DNA of 64,000 nt from a virus (IMGVR_UViG_3300022752_002570:17862-81861); one strand, 5' to 3'; shown: positions 34,486 to 43,594, counted from the first letter of the stretch. The notes: a model not told the origin generated them from the sequence alone. A program made the numbers and translations.

Positions 34486-36768
34486 ATGGCTGACGTAACA
34501 GGATCAATAGGTAATCAACCGGTAGAACTTAACAATGCTGCTACTGAAGCAACGTTACGGCAACTTCTTGCGGCGGTTCAAGGTAGAGGCGGTGCCGCTA
34601 ATGTTGCAGGACTGGCAGGACAAACTCTTAATCCACAAACTGTAACACAGGTCAATAATTCGCTATCCACTATGCATCGAGTGGGTACAAGTGTTGGACA
34701 GGGATTTGGTACACTTGTTAACGCACTGGCAGCGAATAAAGAAGGACTACAAAATTTTATATCCAAGATAAATCAGGGCACAGCACAGTCTAGTGATTTA
34801 TTTGGCGCATTTACAAAACTTCCAGGTCCTGCAGGAGCAGTAGCCAGAGGTTTTCAATTACTGGCACAATATCAAGAAAAGAATTTCGAAGCATACCAAA
34901 AGACAACAGCAGCAGGTGTCAGTTTTGGAGGAAGTTTAACTGACCTGCGTGTAGCGGCTGCACAGGCCAGTATGACTCTAGATAGTTTTGCCAGTCTTAT
35001 AAAAGAAAACAATAAAACATTTTTACTGTTAGGCGGCAGTGTAAACGAAGGTGCTAAGAACTTTGTCATGTTTAGCCAAAGCCTTACACAAGGACAAACT
35101 GGTAGAGAACTTCGTGCTCTAGGATTTACAACAGAACAAATTAACAGCGGCTTTGCTGCTATGTTAGCATCACAAGGGGGCTTGAGTAGGCAAGAGCAAG
35201 CAAACATGGGAATAGTAACTGCGGGAGCAAAACAGTTATTCATGCAAATGGATGCTCTAGCACAGTTGACCGGAGAACAGAGAGAAGAACAAGAACGCAT
35301 CATGAAGGAGCGTGCTGCTAATGAAGCCATACAGAATTATCTATCAACACTAGGAGTAGAAGAACGCAACAAGGCAGAAGCAGCACTTAATGAAGCACGA
35401 ATGAGAGGCGGTAAAGGTGCGGAAGAAGCATTGGCCAGTAAATTAATGGGAATCCCTCCCCTAACAGATCGTGCTCAACAATTTGAAACAGTGATACAAG
35501 GTGGCAGTCAGGCATTAGGTAATCTGGCCAAGGATGTTAATGATTCAAGTAAGACTGTTCAGGACATACAAAAAACAGGAGCACAGGTAACAAGATCTCT
35601 TGCAGAATCAGGCAGAGACAACAAAGAATTGTTTAGAGCGATGATTATGGGCAATGATGCTCAGTTTAGAGAAACTGCTGGCGCCGCTTTACGTGCTGAC
35701 ACACAGGCAAGAAAACAAGGTATAGAAAATCTAAACGACGAAGAACAAAGATTAGCAGCAACTAAAGAAGATCAAGATAAGAGAATGAGAGAAAGCCAAG
35801 CGAAGTCTATGGCAGATGCTAAAGCAGGACTTGATGAACTTACTCTTGCATTCCAACAGATGCTGGCACCTATTGTAGGTGCCCTAACCCCTGTGCTAAA
35901 ATTAGTAGTAGATGTTTTATCAGCAGTTCTAGTGCCAACCTTTACCAAAGTAGGGGAAGTAAGTAAAGGCCTCCTTGACAGTTTTCAAGGCGTAAAGGAA
36001 AAGTTAGGAGACAATGCCACAGGAGTAGTAGGGGGATTGGCTGCTGCTGGAGTAGGTGCTTATCTTCTTAGTAGGAAAATGGGAGGTAGAGGTACACCTG
36101 GATCTGGCGGAGCACCTGGAGGTGGTGGTGGCGTAGCCGGTGTGCTAGGAGGTATAATGGGCAGTGGTATGGGAGCACCTGGCTCTAGTCCTGCTAATCC
36201 TTTATTTGTTTCTATCGTGCCAGGAGATGTGAGTTCGATTCTTGCAGGTATGATGGGTGGAGGTGGTCCTAGTTTACCGTCGTCGGGTGGAGGCGGAGGT
36301 GGTGGCAAATTTAAATTAGGTAAACTTGGCGGATTAGGATTGGGCATGGTTGGTGGAATGGCAGGAGACCTTGCAGCAGATTACTTTGGTAGAGATTCAA
36401 CCGCAGGTAAAACCGCAGACATGCTAGGAACCGCAGCCAGTTTTGCAGGTATGGGAGCAATGTTAGGACCATTAGGTGCCGCACTAGGTGGGGTTGCGGG
36501 ACTAGGTTATGGAGCCTATAAAAACTTCTTTGCTGACAAGCCGCCTGAAATGGCAGCAGGTGGAGTTATCACAAGACCTACAGCTGTTATGGCAGGGGAA
36601 GCAGGTAAAGAAGCAATTATTCCGCTGTCTGATGAAAATGCTCTTCCAGGTATCAATGAGTTAAATAAGACTATGAACGAAATTCTCCGTTATATGAAGG
36701 ATACTGCTGAAAATACTAAGAAAAATGCAGAAGCCACTCAGGCTCTTAGCGGTGACTTATTTGCTTAA
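34486..36768 (+). CDS. Tail tape measure protein
   Basis: A protein of 760 residues. The long helical N-terminal two thirds is Ala/Gln/Glu-rich. A hydrophobic segment (MLAPIVGALTPVLKLVVDVL, about 455-485) and Gly-rich stretches (about 515-640) follow. The C-terminus contains AAGGVITRPTAVMAGEAGKE then AIIPL, a classic end motif of phage tape measures. It sets tail length and is released at infection, the role of gp29 in T4. T4 gp29 is 590 aa. The neighbouring gp26-like gene with a frameshift tail fits the common pairing of tape measure and assembly chaperone, though here on opposite strands. The start has a weak Shine-Dalgarno; a six-codon reading frame from 34475 overlaps it. Confidence 0.85.
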   Translation: MADVTGSIGNQPVELNNAATEATLRQLLAAVQGRGGAANVAGLAGQTLNPQTVTQVNNSLSTMHRVGTSVGQGFGTLVNALAANKEGLQNFISKINQGTAQSSDLFGAFTKLPGPAGAVARGFQLLAQYQEKNFEAYQKTTAAGVSFGGSLTDLRVAAAQASMTLDSFASLIKENNKTFLLLGGSVNEGAKNFVMFSQSLTQGQTGRELRALGFTTEQINSGFAAMLASQGGLSRQEQANMGIVTAGAKQLFMQMDALAQLTGEQREEQERIMKERAANEAIQNYLSTLGVEERNKAEAALNEARMRGGKGAEEALASKLMGIPPLTDRAQQFETVIQGGSQALGNLAKDVNDSSKTVQDIQKTGAQVTRSLAESGRDNKELFRAMIMGNDAQFRETAGAALRADTQARKQGIENLNDEEQRLAATKEDQDKRMRESQAKSMADAKAGLDELTLAFQQMLAPIVGALTPVLKLVVDVLSAVLVPTFTKVGEVSKGLLDSFQGVKEKLGDNATGVVGGLAAAGVGAYLLSRKMGGRGTPGSGGAPGGGGGVAGVLGGIMGSGMGAPGSSPANPLFVSIVPGDVSSILAGMMGGGGPSLPSSGGGGGGGKFKLGKLGGLGLGMVGGMAGDLAADYFGRDSTAGKTADMLGTAASFAGMGAMLGPLGAALGGVAGLGYGAYKNFFADKPPEMAAGGVITRPTAVMAGEAGKEAIIPLSDENALPGINELNKTMNEILRYMKDTAENTKKNAEATQALSGDLFA

Positions 36769-36783
36769 AGGATCTATTTTTTA

Positions 36784-38502
36784 ATGTCTTGGAAAAAATA
36801 TTTTACTCCAGTTAATACATCTGGAGCACTAAGTCCTATCAGTGGAGCGTTAACAGCAGATTCCAGGGCAAATCCTACTCACAGAAATTATTCAAGTTAT
36901 CTTCCAGATGTATATTCAGGACATCCAAACCGTCTAGAACGTTATGGACAATATGATACAATGGACAGCGACAGCGAAGTTAACGCTGCACTAGATATTT
37001 TAGCAGAGTTTTGTACACAACAAAACGAAGAAAACGGTACACCGTTCCGTGTATTTTTTAAAGAACAGGCTACATCAACAGAAGTAAAAATTATTAGACA
37101 GTTGATGCAGCAATGGTGTAAACTAAACAAGTTTAATATTCGCATACATAAAATTGTTCGTAATGCATTTAAGTATGGCGATGTATTTTTTGTAAGAGAC
37201 CCTGAACTACAGTCTTGGATGTATGTTGATCCTGCTAAAGTTGATAGAATTATTGTAAATGAATCTGAAGGTAAGAAACCCGAACAGTATCACATAAGAG
37301 ACTTTAATCCAAATTTAGAATCTCTTGCTACAACTCAAATTAACCCTAGTAATGTAGCAGGTGGTGGCAGTCAATATGCCAGTGGATATGCAGGTAACAA
37401 TGCAGGCGTTGGAATGAGTCGAGGTATGACAGGTTCCTATCCTACAAATTTAACAGCGACAAGATTTCAAAAGACAGAAAACCAATGGGCTATTGATGCC
37501 AAGCATGTTATACATATTAGTATGAGTGAAGGATTAGATAACAATTATCCTTTCGGTACAAGTTTACTAGAAAGTATCTTCAAGGTTTATAAGCAAAAAG
37601 AACTACTAGAAGATGCTATTATCATTTATCGTATTCAACGTGCTCCTGAACGCCGTGTTTTTTACATTGATGTAGGTAATATGCCAAGCCACTTGGCAAT
37701 GAGTTTTGTAGAACGTGTTAAAAATGAAGTAAATCAAAGAAGAATTCCCAGTGTCACTGGCGGGAGCCAGAGCGTAATAGACGCAGGATATAATCCCTTA
37801 TCTATTAATGAAGATTATTTTTTCCCACAGACAGCGGAAGGCAGAGGAAGTAAGGTAGAAGTTTTACCAGGCGGAACTAATTTAGGAGAAATTGATGACC
37901 TTAAGTACTTTACTAATAAACTTTTTCGTGCTCTACGTATCCCTAGTAGCTATCTACCTACTGGTCCCGACGACGGAGGAAGTAATTTTAATGATGGAAG
38001 GGTCGGAACCGCTTATATTCAGGAACTTAGATTTAATAAATATTGTGAAAGACTACAATCATTAATGAATGAGCAATTTGATAATGAGTTTAAGGCCTAT
38101 TTGCATAATAAAGGCATTAATGTTGATTCTACAATATTTGAAATAAAATTTAATCCACCTCAAAACTTTGCCAGTTATAGACAGGCTGAAATGGATGGTG
38201 TTAGAATGAATGTGTTTTCTAATATCAGTCAAGTACCTTTCTTGTCTAAGCGATTTGCCCTAAAGAGATTTTTAGGATTAACCGCAGAGGAAATGGCAGA
38301 AAATGAAAAGTTATGGAGAGAAGAAAATATAGACGATGATGTAGATCTAACTGCTAATGCAGAACTTAGGGGAGCAGGTATTACATCAGCAGGAATGAAT
38401 GCTGACATGAGTGCAATTGGTAGTGCAACCACGCCGCCGGCACCTCAACCTGGAGCGGAACCTGCTGCTACTGCACCTCCAGGATCTCCACCACCTGCAT
38501 AA
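36784..38502 (+). CDS. 20: Portal vertex protein gp20
   Basis: A protein of 572 residues (T4 gp20 is 524). The sequence matches the T4-like portal throughout: YGQYDTMDSDSEVNAALDIL, VRNAFKYGDVFFVRDPELQS, IIYRIQRAPERRVFYIDVGN, YFFPQTAEGRGSKVEVLPGG and FRALRIPSSYLPTG. Twelve copies form the channel for DNA entry and the base on which the prohead assembles. The C-terminus is an Ala/Pro-rich tail (APQPGAEPAATAPPGSPPPA) beyond the conserved core. AAAGGATC precedes the start. It heads the classic cassette portal-67-68-21-22-23. Confidence 0.97.
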   Translation: MSWKKYFTPVNTSGALSPISGALTADSRANPTHRNYSSYLPDVYSGHPNRLERYGQYDTMDSDSEVNAALDILAEFCTQQNEENGTPFRVFFKEQATSTEVKIIRQLMQQWCKLNKFNIRIHKIVRNAFKYGDVFFVRDPELQSWMYVDPAKVDRIIVNESEGKKPEQYHIRDFNPNLESLATTQINPSNVAGGGSQYASGYAGNNAGVGMSRGMTGSYPTNLTATRFQKTENQWAIDAKHVIHISMSEGLDNNYPFGTSLLESIFKVYKQKELLEDAIIIYRIQRAPERRVFYIDVGNMPSHLAMSFVERVKNEVNQRRIPSVTGGSQSVIDAGYNPLSINEDYFFPQTAEGRGSKVEVLPGGTNLGEIDDLKYFTNKLFRALRIPSSYLPTGPDDGGSNFNDGRVGTAYIQELRFNKYCERLQSLMNEQFDNEFKAYLHNKGINVDSTIFEIKFNPPQNFASYRQAEMDGVRMNVFSNISQVPFLSKRFALKRFLGLTAEEMAENEKLWREENIDDDVDLTANAELRGAGITSAGMNADMSAIGSATTPPAPQPGAEPAATAPPGSPPPA

Positions 38503-38510
38503 ATATTTCT

Positions 38511-38759
38511 ATGTTACTTAAAGAATTTATATATTTTGATCGTAAGCATCTTGAAATGAAAGATGATCAACGTTATGATTCTGACAGAGATGTTGGGGTT
38601 ATGTATCCTGACGATGTTAGAAAGCATAGTAGATTAACCTTAGGAATGATCAATAATGTTCGTAAGGCCACAGAGGCTCGTATGAAAGAGCGTAAAGAAG
38701 ATTTAGCATTAGTTAGAAAAATGTATGCCGCTCCTCCTCCTGAAGCAGCACCTACCTAA
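38511..38759 (+). CDS. Small prohead core protein, gp67-like
   Basis: A protein of 82 residues right after the portal gene, the position of T4 gene 67 (80 aa). It is highly charged (DDQRYDSDRDVGVMYPDDVR, NNVRKATEARMKERKEDLAL) and ends in a Pro/Ala-rich tail, fitting a small scaffold-core component. Assignment rests mainly on place, size and composition. Its stop overlaps by 4 bases the stop of the methyltransferase gene on the opposite strand. CATAAATA overlapping the gp20 stop is too near the ATG to call a promoter. Confidence 0.6.
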   Translation: MLLKEFIYFDRKHLEMKDDQRYDSDRDVGVMYPDDVRKHSRLTLGMINNVRKATEARMKERKEDLALVRKMYAAPPPEAAPT

Positions 38760-39388
38760 GGTTTGTAGACAGCGTAAGAGCTAAATTTACCATCTTCTGG
38801 ATCTACTAAATCTGATTTCCTTAGAAAAGTTTCGTAATCTGTTCTATCTTTAAAAAATTCATCTACTGCTTTTCGAGCGCCCAGACATCCTGCTCCGCTA
38901 TAGTCGTCAAATATTAAAATGGCGCCAGGGACTAGTTTATCCTGAACCCAATTCAATATAAGTTTATAACTTTCATAAACATCTACATCTATATGTACAA
39001 GAGAGATCATAGATGTAGATACTTGCTCACTAGTTTCTAAAGGAAAAATCCCTTCAATTAAATTAAATTTTGTAATTTGATTACTAACCAGCAAATTGTA
39101 AACATGTTCTTTTGAAGTATTTGAAAAATCACCATCTTTATGATGATTGTCGTTAGGACCTGCAAGTACAATACCCTTAAAAGTATCGCATAGATAGACA
39201 TTAGATTCTGGTTTATATATTTTTGATGCACCTGCAATTACTAAAGATGAGCCACCTCTCCAGCAACCTATTTCTATAATATCTCCTTTAGGACAACTTT
39301 CTACAGCATTCCATAAAAAGTCTAATTTCCAAGGAGGGATTACTGTATTTCCGTTACTTGCAATCTGAATGGCTAAATTTTTATCCAT
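38756..39388 (-). CDS. TylF/MycF-type SAM-dependent O-methyltransferase
   Basis: A protein of 210 residues. IIEIGCWRGGSSLVIAGA (about 37-54) is the SAM-binding motif I. VYLCDTFKGI is the acidic ribose-binding region. LVHIDVDVYESYK and ILIFDDYSGAGCLGARKAVD supply the Asp metal and catalytic residues typical of macrocin O-methyltransferase-like (TylF) enzymes, which methylate sugar hydroxyls in a metal-dependent way. In phages such genes travel as accessory cargo. A role in modifying glycans, for example on the host surface, is only a guess. It lies opposite to the head cassette, splitting gp67 from gp68. SD AAAGGATAG precedes the ATG. Confidence 0.85.
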   Translation of the reverse strand: MDKNLAIQIASNGNTVIPPWKLDFLWNAVESCPKGDIIEIGCWRGGSSLVIAGASKIYKPESNVYLCDTFKGIVLAGPNDNHHKDGDFSNTSKEHVYNLLVSNQITKFNLIEGIFPLETSEQVSTSMISLVHIDVDVYESYKLILNWVQDKLVPGAILIFDDYSGAGCLGARKAVDEFFKDRTDYETFLRKSDLVDPEDGKFSSYAVYKP

Positions 39389-39463
39389 AAACTATCCTTT
39401 TTTTTATTATATATTATTATTAGTTTCATTGTCAAGCATTAAATAATCTAGTATTAACATTTC

Positions 39464-39495
39464 TTTAATCTATTTTCGTACTCAAATAGATTAAA
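39464..39495. repeat. 12-bp perfect inverted repeat in divergent gap
   Basis: Arms TTTAATCTATTT (39464-39475) and AAATAGATTAAA (39484-39495) flank TCGTACTC. It lies between the divergent methyltransferase and gp68-like genes, upstream of both, so an operator is more likely than a terminator. The remaining gap (39389-39613) is AT-rich, with ATTAAATA at 39562-39569 as a weak late-box candidate. Confidence 0.6.
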
Positions 39496-39613
39496 TTCAC
39501 ACACATTAGGTCATAAAACAGACCGTTTTTGGCCTATTTCGTACGCCTTTGAAAAAACCCAATTAAATAACACACATTGCCTTGCCGCGAACAGATTAAG
39601 GAGATAACCCGAC

Positions 39614-40582
39614 ATGACAAAGTTTGAACAATTATTAGACTATATTGTCAATGAGGAGCATGATAAAGCTAACGAACTTTTTCATGAAATCGTTGTAGAA
39701 AAGTCTAGAGAAATTTATGAGAATTTAGTTGCTGAAGAAGAAACAGAAGAAGACGTTGAAGAAGCCATGCACGACGATGATGTTGAAGAGTCAATGGACG
39801 ATGATGATGTTGAAGAAGCCATGGATGATGAAGCAGATGAATCTGTTGACTTAGAAGATTCATATATGATGGATGGTGATGATGAAATGCCAGAACCAGG
39901 TGGTTTAGAAAAAACTGACGACCTAGAAGGCGATATTGAGTTTGGTGGTGAAGAAGAAGAAGCGGAAGACAAAATCAAAGACGCTATCGCCCAACTAGAA
40001 GCCGCACTTGCTGCCATTGGAGGTGGTGACATGGGCGACGAAATGGACGACCTAGGCGACGAAATGCCTGATGATGAAATGCCTAAAGAAGATGATATGA
40101 TGGGCGTTCCTGCATTTGAAGGTCGTCGTATGACCCGTGAGTATCGTGAAAAAGTTGGTAACGATTGGGATAAAAATTCTATGAAAACACAGGGCCAGTA
40201 CGTAGGTAGTGGTTCAGGTGACAAAGATGGAGCCCCAGTAGAAGGTCGTAGTCCAATTGCTAGCGGTTCAAACAAACCAGGTCCAGCAGGTGTTAATGCT
40301 AAAAATCTAAATCAAAGTCATCATGAGGGCCAAAACAATACAGGCACAAGCCCAGGTAAAGTTAATCATGGTATCACAGGCACCAAAGGTGACAAGATGG
40401 GATCAGGTATGAACAATGTTGATGGTAAGCAAACTGGTGTAAAGACATTGAGCAAGCAACCAGGTCATGGTCCTGAGAAGAAAGGTGGCGCTCCTGGCCC
40501 AGTAGGTAGTGGTTCAGGTGACAAAGCTGGTCAGACCAGTATTGGTAATCAACAATCTTTACTAAAGAGTTACGGTAAGTAA
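39614..40582 (+). CDS. Acidic prohead core/scaffold protein, gp68-like
   Basis: A protein of 322 residues. The N-terminus (KFEQLLDYIVNEEHDKANEL, then FHEIVVEKSREIYENLV) matches the conserved start of gp68-type prohead core proteins. An extremely acidic tract follows (residues about 40-175, repeats of DDDVEEAMDDD type), then a Gly/Ser/Lys/Asn-rich low-complexity half (QYVGSGSGDKDGAP and the related PVGSGSGDKAGQTS near the end). T4 gp68 is only 141 aa, so the tail is a large lineage addition. It sits directly before gp21, as expected. Acidic core proteins are usually cut up by gp21 during head maturation. SD AAGGAG precedes the ATG. Confidence 0.7.
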   Translation: MTKFEQLLDYIVNEEHDKANELFHEIVVEKSREIYENLVAEEETEEDVEEAMHDDDVEESMDDDDVEEAMDDEADESVDLEDSYMMDGDDEMPEPGGLEKTDDLEGDIEFGGEEEEAEDKIKDAIAQLEAALAAIGGGDMGDEMDDLGDEMPDDEMPKEDDMMGVPAFEGRRMTREYREKVGNDWDKNSMKTQGQYVGSGSGDKDGAPVEGRSPIASGSNKPGPAGVNAKNLNQSHHEGQNNTGTSPGKVNHGITGTKGDKMGSGMNNVDGKQTGVKTLSKQPGHGPEKKGGAPGPVGSGSGDKAGQTSIGNQQSLLKSYGK

Positions 40583-40594
40583 TCTGAGAAGTGG

Positions 40595-41224
40595 ATGAAA
40601 TTAACCTATTTAAAAGAAACTCTATCATTTGATCAGGCTCAAGCAGTGCTTGAGTCTGATGATAAAGATGGACGTAATCTACACCTAAAAGGTATTGCTA
40701 TTCAAGGCGGGATTAGAAACGCTAATCAGCGTGTCTATCCTGTTGATGAAATAGAACGTGCTGTAAAAACCCTTAATGATCAAATTCAAAACGGTTATTC
40801 AGTTCTTGGAGAAGTTGATCATCCAGATGATTTAAAAGTAAATTTGGACCGTGTCAGTCACATGATCACTAACATGTGGATGGAAGGTCCTAATGGTTAT
40901 GGTAAGTTTAAAATCCTACCTACCCCAATGGGCAACCTTATTCGCACAATGCTTGAAAGCGGTGTAAAACTTGGTGTCAGTTCAAGAGGCAGCGGCAACG
41001 TTGACGATATGAGTGGCAAAGTATCTGATTTTGAGATTATAACTGTGGATATAGTTGCACAACCTAGCGCACCTGGTGCCTATCCTACTCCGGTTTATGA
41101 GCATTTGATGAACGTAAGAGGTGGAAACCGTGCTTTTAAGGTCGCACAAGAAGTAAGAGAAGATCCAAAGGCCCAGAAATATTTGAAGGAATCGCTCCTT
41201 CAGATCATCAAAGGTCTAAAATAA
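40595..41224 (+). CDS. 21: Prohead core protease gp21
   Basis: A protein of 209 residues (T4 gp21 is 212). LHLKGIAIQGGIRNANQRVY, then GYSVLGEVDHPDDL with the catalytic His, and LGVSSRGSGNVDDM with the nucleophile Ser, are the signatures of T4-type prohead serine protease (family S80). EIITVDIVAQPSAPGAYP completes the fold. It sits in the prohead core, cleaves scaffold and capsid precursors after I/L-x-E motifs, and then digests itself. It follows the gp68-like gene by 12 bases and precedes gp22 by 18. Confidence 0.96.
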   Translation: MKLTYLKETLSFDQAQAVLESDDKDGRNLHLKGIAIQGGIRNANQRVYPVDEIERAVKTLNDQIQNGYSVLGEVDHPDDLKVNLDRVSHMITNMWMEGPNGYGKFKILPTPMGNLIRTMLESGVKLGVSSRGSGNVDDMSGKVSDFEIITVDIVAQPSAPGAYPTPVYEHLMNVRGGNRAFKVAQEVREDPKAQKYLKESLLQIIKGLK

Positions 41225-41242
41225 GCCCGAGGAGAAAAACTA

Positions 41243-42328
41243 ATGTTGGACGCATTCAAAAAATTAGTAGAGAGTGGTGTAATTTCAGAAGATGTTGGAT
41301 CTGAATTAGAAACCGCCTTGGCTACTAAAATTCAAGAGAATCGCGACCAAGTTACCGCTGAACTTCGTGAAGAATTTGCACAGAAGTACAATCATGACAA
41401 GTCAGTTATGGTTGAAGCAATTGACAAGATGTTAAGCGAGAGATTGGCCGCAGAAATGGCCGAACTGCATGAAGATAAAAAGGCACTAGCAGAAGCAAAA
41501 GCACGATACGCACAACGTATTAGTGAAGATGCTCAAAAACTAGAAGGCTTTGTTATTCAACAGTTAGGCAAAGAGTTAGTAGAATTTCAAAGTGATCGCA
41601 AGAAAGTTAGCGAAAACTTTGCTAAATTAGAGCAATTTGTTGTACATGCTCTTGCTAAAGAAATTCAAGAGTTTGCTACAGACAAGCGCGACTTGGCAGA
41701 AACAAAAGTGAAGTTAGTTCGTGAGGCTAAGGCAAAATTTGAAGAAATAAAAGGTACCTTTATAAAGCGTTCTGCTAAGGCCGTTGAAGAGACAGTCAGT
41801 AAAAAACTTACAACTGAGATTCGTCAGTTAAAAGAAGACATTGACGGTGCTCGTAACAATGACTTTGGTCGTCGTCTGTATGAAGCCTTTGCACAAGAAT
41901 ATGCTAGTTCATTCCTAAATGAAAAATCTGAAACAGCAAAATTGTTAAAGATTATTCAAAAGAAAGATCAAGAATTAGCAGAAGCAAAAAATGCTGTTAC
42001 TGAAAAAGAAAGTTTAGTTGAATCTGCACAGCGCGAAATTCGTGTTACTAAAGATTTAATGGAACGCAAACAGGTAATGGCAGAACTGTTATCACCATTA
42101 AGTGGAGATAAGAGAGTAGTGATGCAGGAATTGTTAGAAAGTGTGCAAACACAGAAACTACGTACTGCATTTGACAAATACCTACCCGCAGTAATGGAAG
42201 GCGAAAAGAAAAAAGTAGAAAAAACTACTTTAACTGAAGGAACTGCTGTAACAGGCAATCGTGAAACCAAGCCCGAGGTAGGCTTAGACAACATCTTAGA
42301 TATCCGCAAACTTGCGGGTCTAAAATAA
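41243..42328 (+). CDS. 22: Prohead scaffold protein gp22
   Basis: A protein of 361 residues (T4 gp22 is 269), almost wholly alpha-helical and highly charged. Long coiled-coil heptads run through the middle (EDKKALAEAKARYAQRISED, LAKEIQEFATDKRDLAETKV). The conserved C-terminal half (KDLMERKQVMAELLSPLSGD, MQELLESVQTQKLRTAFDKY) is diagnostic of gp22. It forms the internal scaffold around which gp23 assembles and is degraded by gp21. ISE followed by Asp near residue 18 fits a gp21 site. SD GAGGAG precedes the start. Confidence 0.94.
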   Translation: MLDAFKKLVESGVISEDVGSELETALATKIQENRDQVTAELREEFAQKYNHDKSVMVEAIDKMLSERLAAEMAELHEDKKALAEAKARYAQRISEDAQKLEGFVIQQLGKELVEFQSDRKKVSENFAKLEQFVVHALAKEIQEFATDKRDLAETKVKLVREAKAKFEEIKGTFIKRSAKAVEETVSKKLTTEIRQLKEDIDGARNNDFGRRLYEAFAQEYASSFLNEKSETAKLLKIIQKKDQELAEAKNAVTEKESLVESAQREIRVTKDLMERKQVMAELLSPLSGDKRVVMQELLESVQTQKLRTAFDKYLPAVMEGEKKKVEKTTLTEGTAVTGNRETKPEVGLDNILDIRKLAGLK

Positions 42329-42347
42329 TTCAAGGAGACAATAGGAA

Positions 42348-43529
42348 ATGTCACAACTTTTAAATGAAAGATGGTCAGAGACCAAAGAAGCTCTGCTTGA
42401 AGGCCTACAAGGTAACCGTCGTGCTTCTATGGGCGTATGCTTAGAAAATACACGTCGTTATTTGGCAGAAGCCGCAACAGCAGGTGCAACAAGCACTGGA
42501 AATATTGCAACATTAAACCGTGTAATTCTTCCAGTTATTCGTCGTGTTATGCCAACAGTTATCGCTAACGAAATCATCGGCGTTCAGCCAATGACAGGAC
42601 CTGTAGCACAGATCCACACTCTACGTGTTCGTTATGCTGATGGTGTTGCATCTGGCGACACAGTAACAGCAGGCGAAGAGGCATTAAGCCCCTTCAAGAT
42701 TGCTCAAGCCTATTCTGGTAGTACACTTTCAGGTGGCGGCGCTGCTACAACAGCCGCTCTAGAAGGTACACCAGGAAAGCGTATGAGCATTCAGATCTTA
42801 AAGACACCAGTTGAAGCTAAGAGCCGTAAGTTATCAGCTCGCTGGACCTTTGAGGCTGCACAAGATGCACAGGCACAACAGGGTATCGACATCGAAGCAG
42901 AAATCATGGCTGCTCTAGCACAAGAAATTACTGCTGAAATCGATCAAGAGATTCTAAGTTCACTACGTTCATTAGCCAGTGTTGAAGAAACATATGACCA
43001 GGCTCTAGTTTCTGGTACAGCAACATTCGTTGGTGATGAGCACGCTGCTCTTGCTATTCAGATCAACCGTGTAAGCAACTTAATTGCTCAGCGTACACGT
43101 CGTGGTTCTGCTAACTGGGCAGTTGTTAGTAACCAGGCTCTAACAATTCTACAAAGCGCAACAACTTCTGCTTTTGCTCGCACAACAGAAGGCACATTTG
43201 AAGCACCTACAAATACTAAATTTGTTGGTACATTGAACGGTGCAATGCGTGTTTATGTAGATGCATACCTAAGCGACACAACAGACAATAACCAGGTTCT
43301 AGTTGGTTATAAGGGAACAAGCGAAGCTGATGCTGCTGCTTTCTATTGCCCATATATTCCTCTAATGAGTTCTGGTGTTGTTCTAGATCCAGCAACATTT
43401 GAGCCAGTAGTTGGCTTTATGACACGTTACGGATATGTTGAGTTAACCAACACAGCATCATCTCTAGGTAACGCTGCTGACTATCTAGGTAAGGTTGCAA
43501 TTACTTCTGCTAATGTAAGTTTCAAATAA
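42348..43529 (+). CDS. 23: Major capsid protein gp23
   Basis: A protein of 393 residues with clear gp23 features: LNERWSETKEALLEGLQGNR at the start, then TLNRVILPVIRRVMPTVIAN, EIIGVQPMTGPVAQIHTLRV, and the C-terminal YCPYIPLMSSGVVLDPATFE and FMTRYGYVEL. YLAE followed by Ala (Glu41/Ala42) fits the L-x-E site where gp21 removes the N-terminal peptide. It is clearly shorter than T4 gp23 (521), so the insertion domain must be very reduced. Codon use is the most GC-rich and regular in the window, as expected of a highly expressed gene. SD AAGGAG precedes the ATG, and a strong terminator follows. Confidence 0.97.
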   Translation: MSQLLNERWSETKEALLEGLQGNRRASMGVCLENTRRYLAEAATAGATSTGNIATLNRVILPVIRRVMPTVIANEIIGVQPMTGPVAQIHTLRVRYADGVASGDTVTAGEEALSPFKIAQAYSGSTLSGGGAATTAALEGTPGKRMSIQILKTPVEAKSRKLSARWTFEAAQDAQAQQGIDIEAEIMAALAQEITAEIDQEILSSLRSLASVEETYDQALVSGTATFVGDEHAALAIQINRVSNLIAQRTRRGSANWAVVSNQALTILQSATTSAFARTTEGTFEAPTNTKFVGTLNGAMRVYVDAYLSDTTDNNQVLVGYKGTSEADAAAFYCPYIPLMSSGVVLDPATFEPVVGFMTRYGYVELTNTASSLGNAADYLGKVAITSANVSFK

Positions 43530-43552
43530 TAACTTATATACAGACGACATTA

Positions 43553-43580
43553 AGCCCGCAGTTGCGGGCTTTTTGTTTTT
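43553..43580 (+). terminator. Rho-independent terminator after gp23
   Basis: Stem AAGCCCGC/GCGGGCTT with loop AGTT, followed by a T-rich run. It is placed 24 bases after the gp23 stop and closes the head cassette. Confidence 0.9.
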
Positions 43581-43586
43581 AATAAA

Positions 43587-43594
43587 ATAAATAA
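43587..43594 (+). promoter_or_regulatory. Late-promoter-like box after the capsid terminator
   Basis: AATAAATA, one mismatch to the T4 late box, directly after the gp23 terminator and about 65 bases before the next start. It would restart late transcription for the accessory virion genes. Confidence 0.55.

Noticed and set aside
34475-34492. A five-residue leader ORF (MKTNG) overlapping the tape-measure start
   Set aside because: It is too short to judge, with no ribosome site; chance occurrence is likely.
39715-40275. Minus-strand Ser-rich frame opposite the acidic gp68-like gene
   Set aside because: It is produced by the Asp/Glu codon tract on the plus strand (GAN read backwards gives Ser/Ile/Phe) and lacks a ribosome site.
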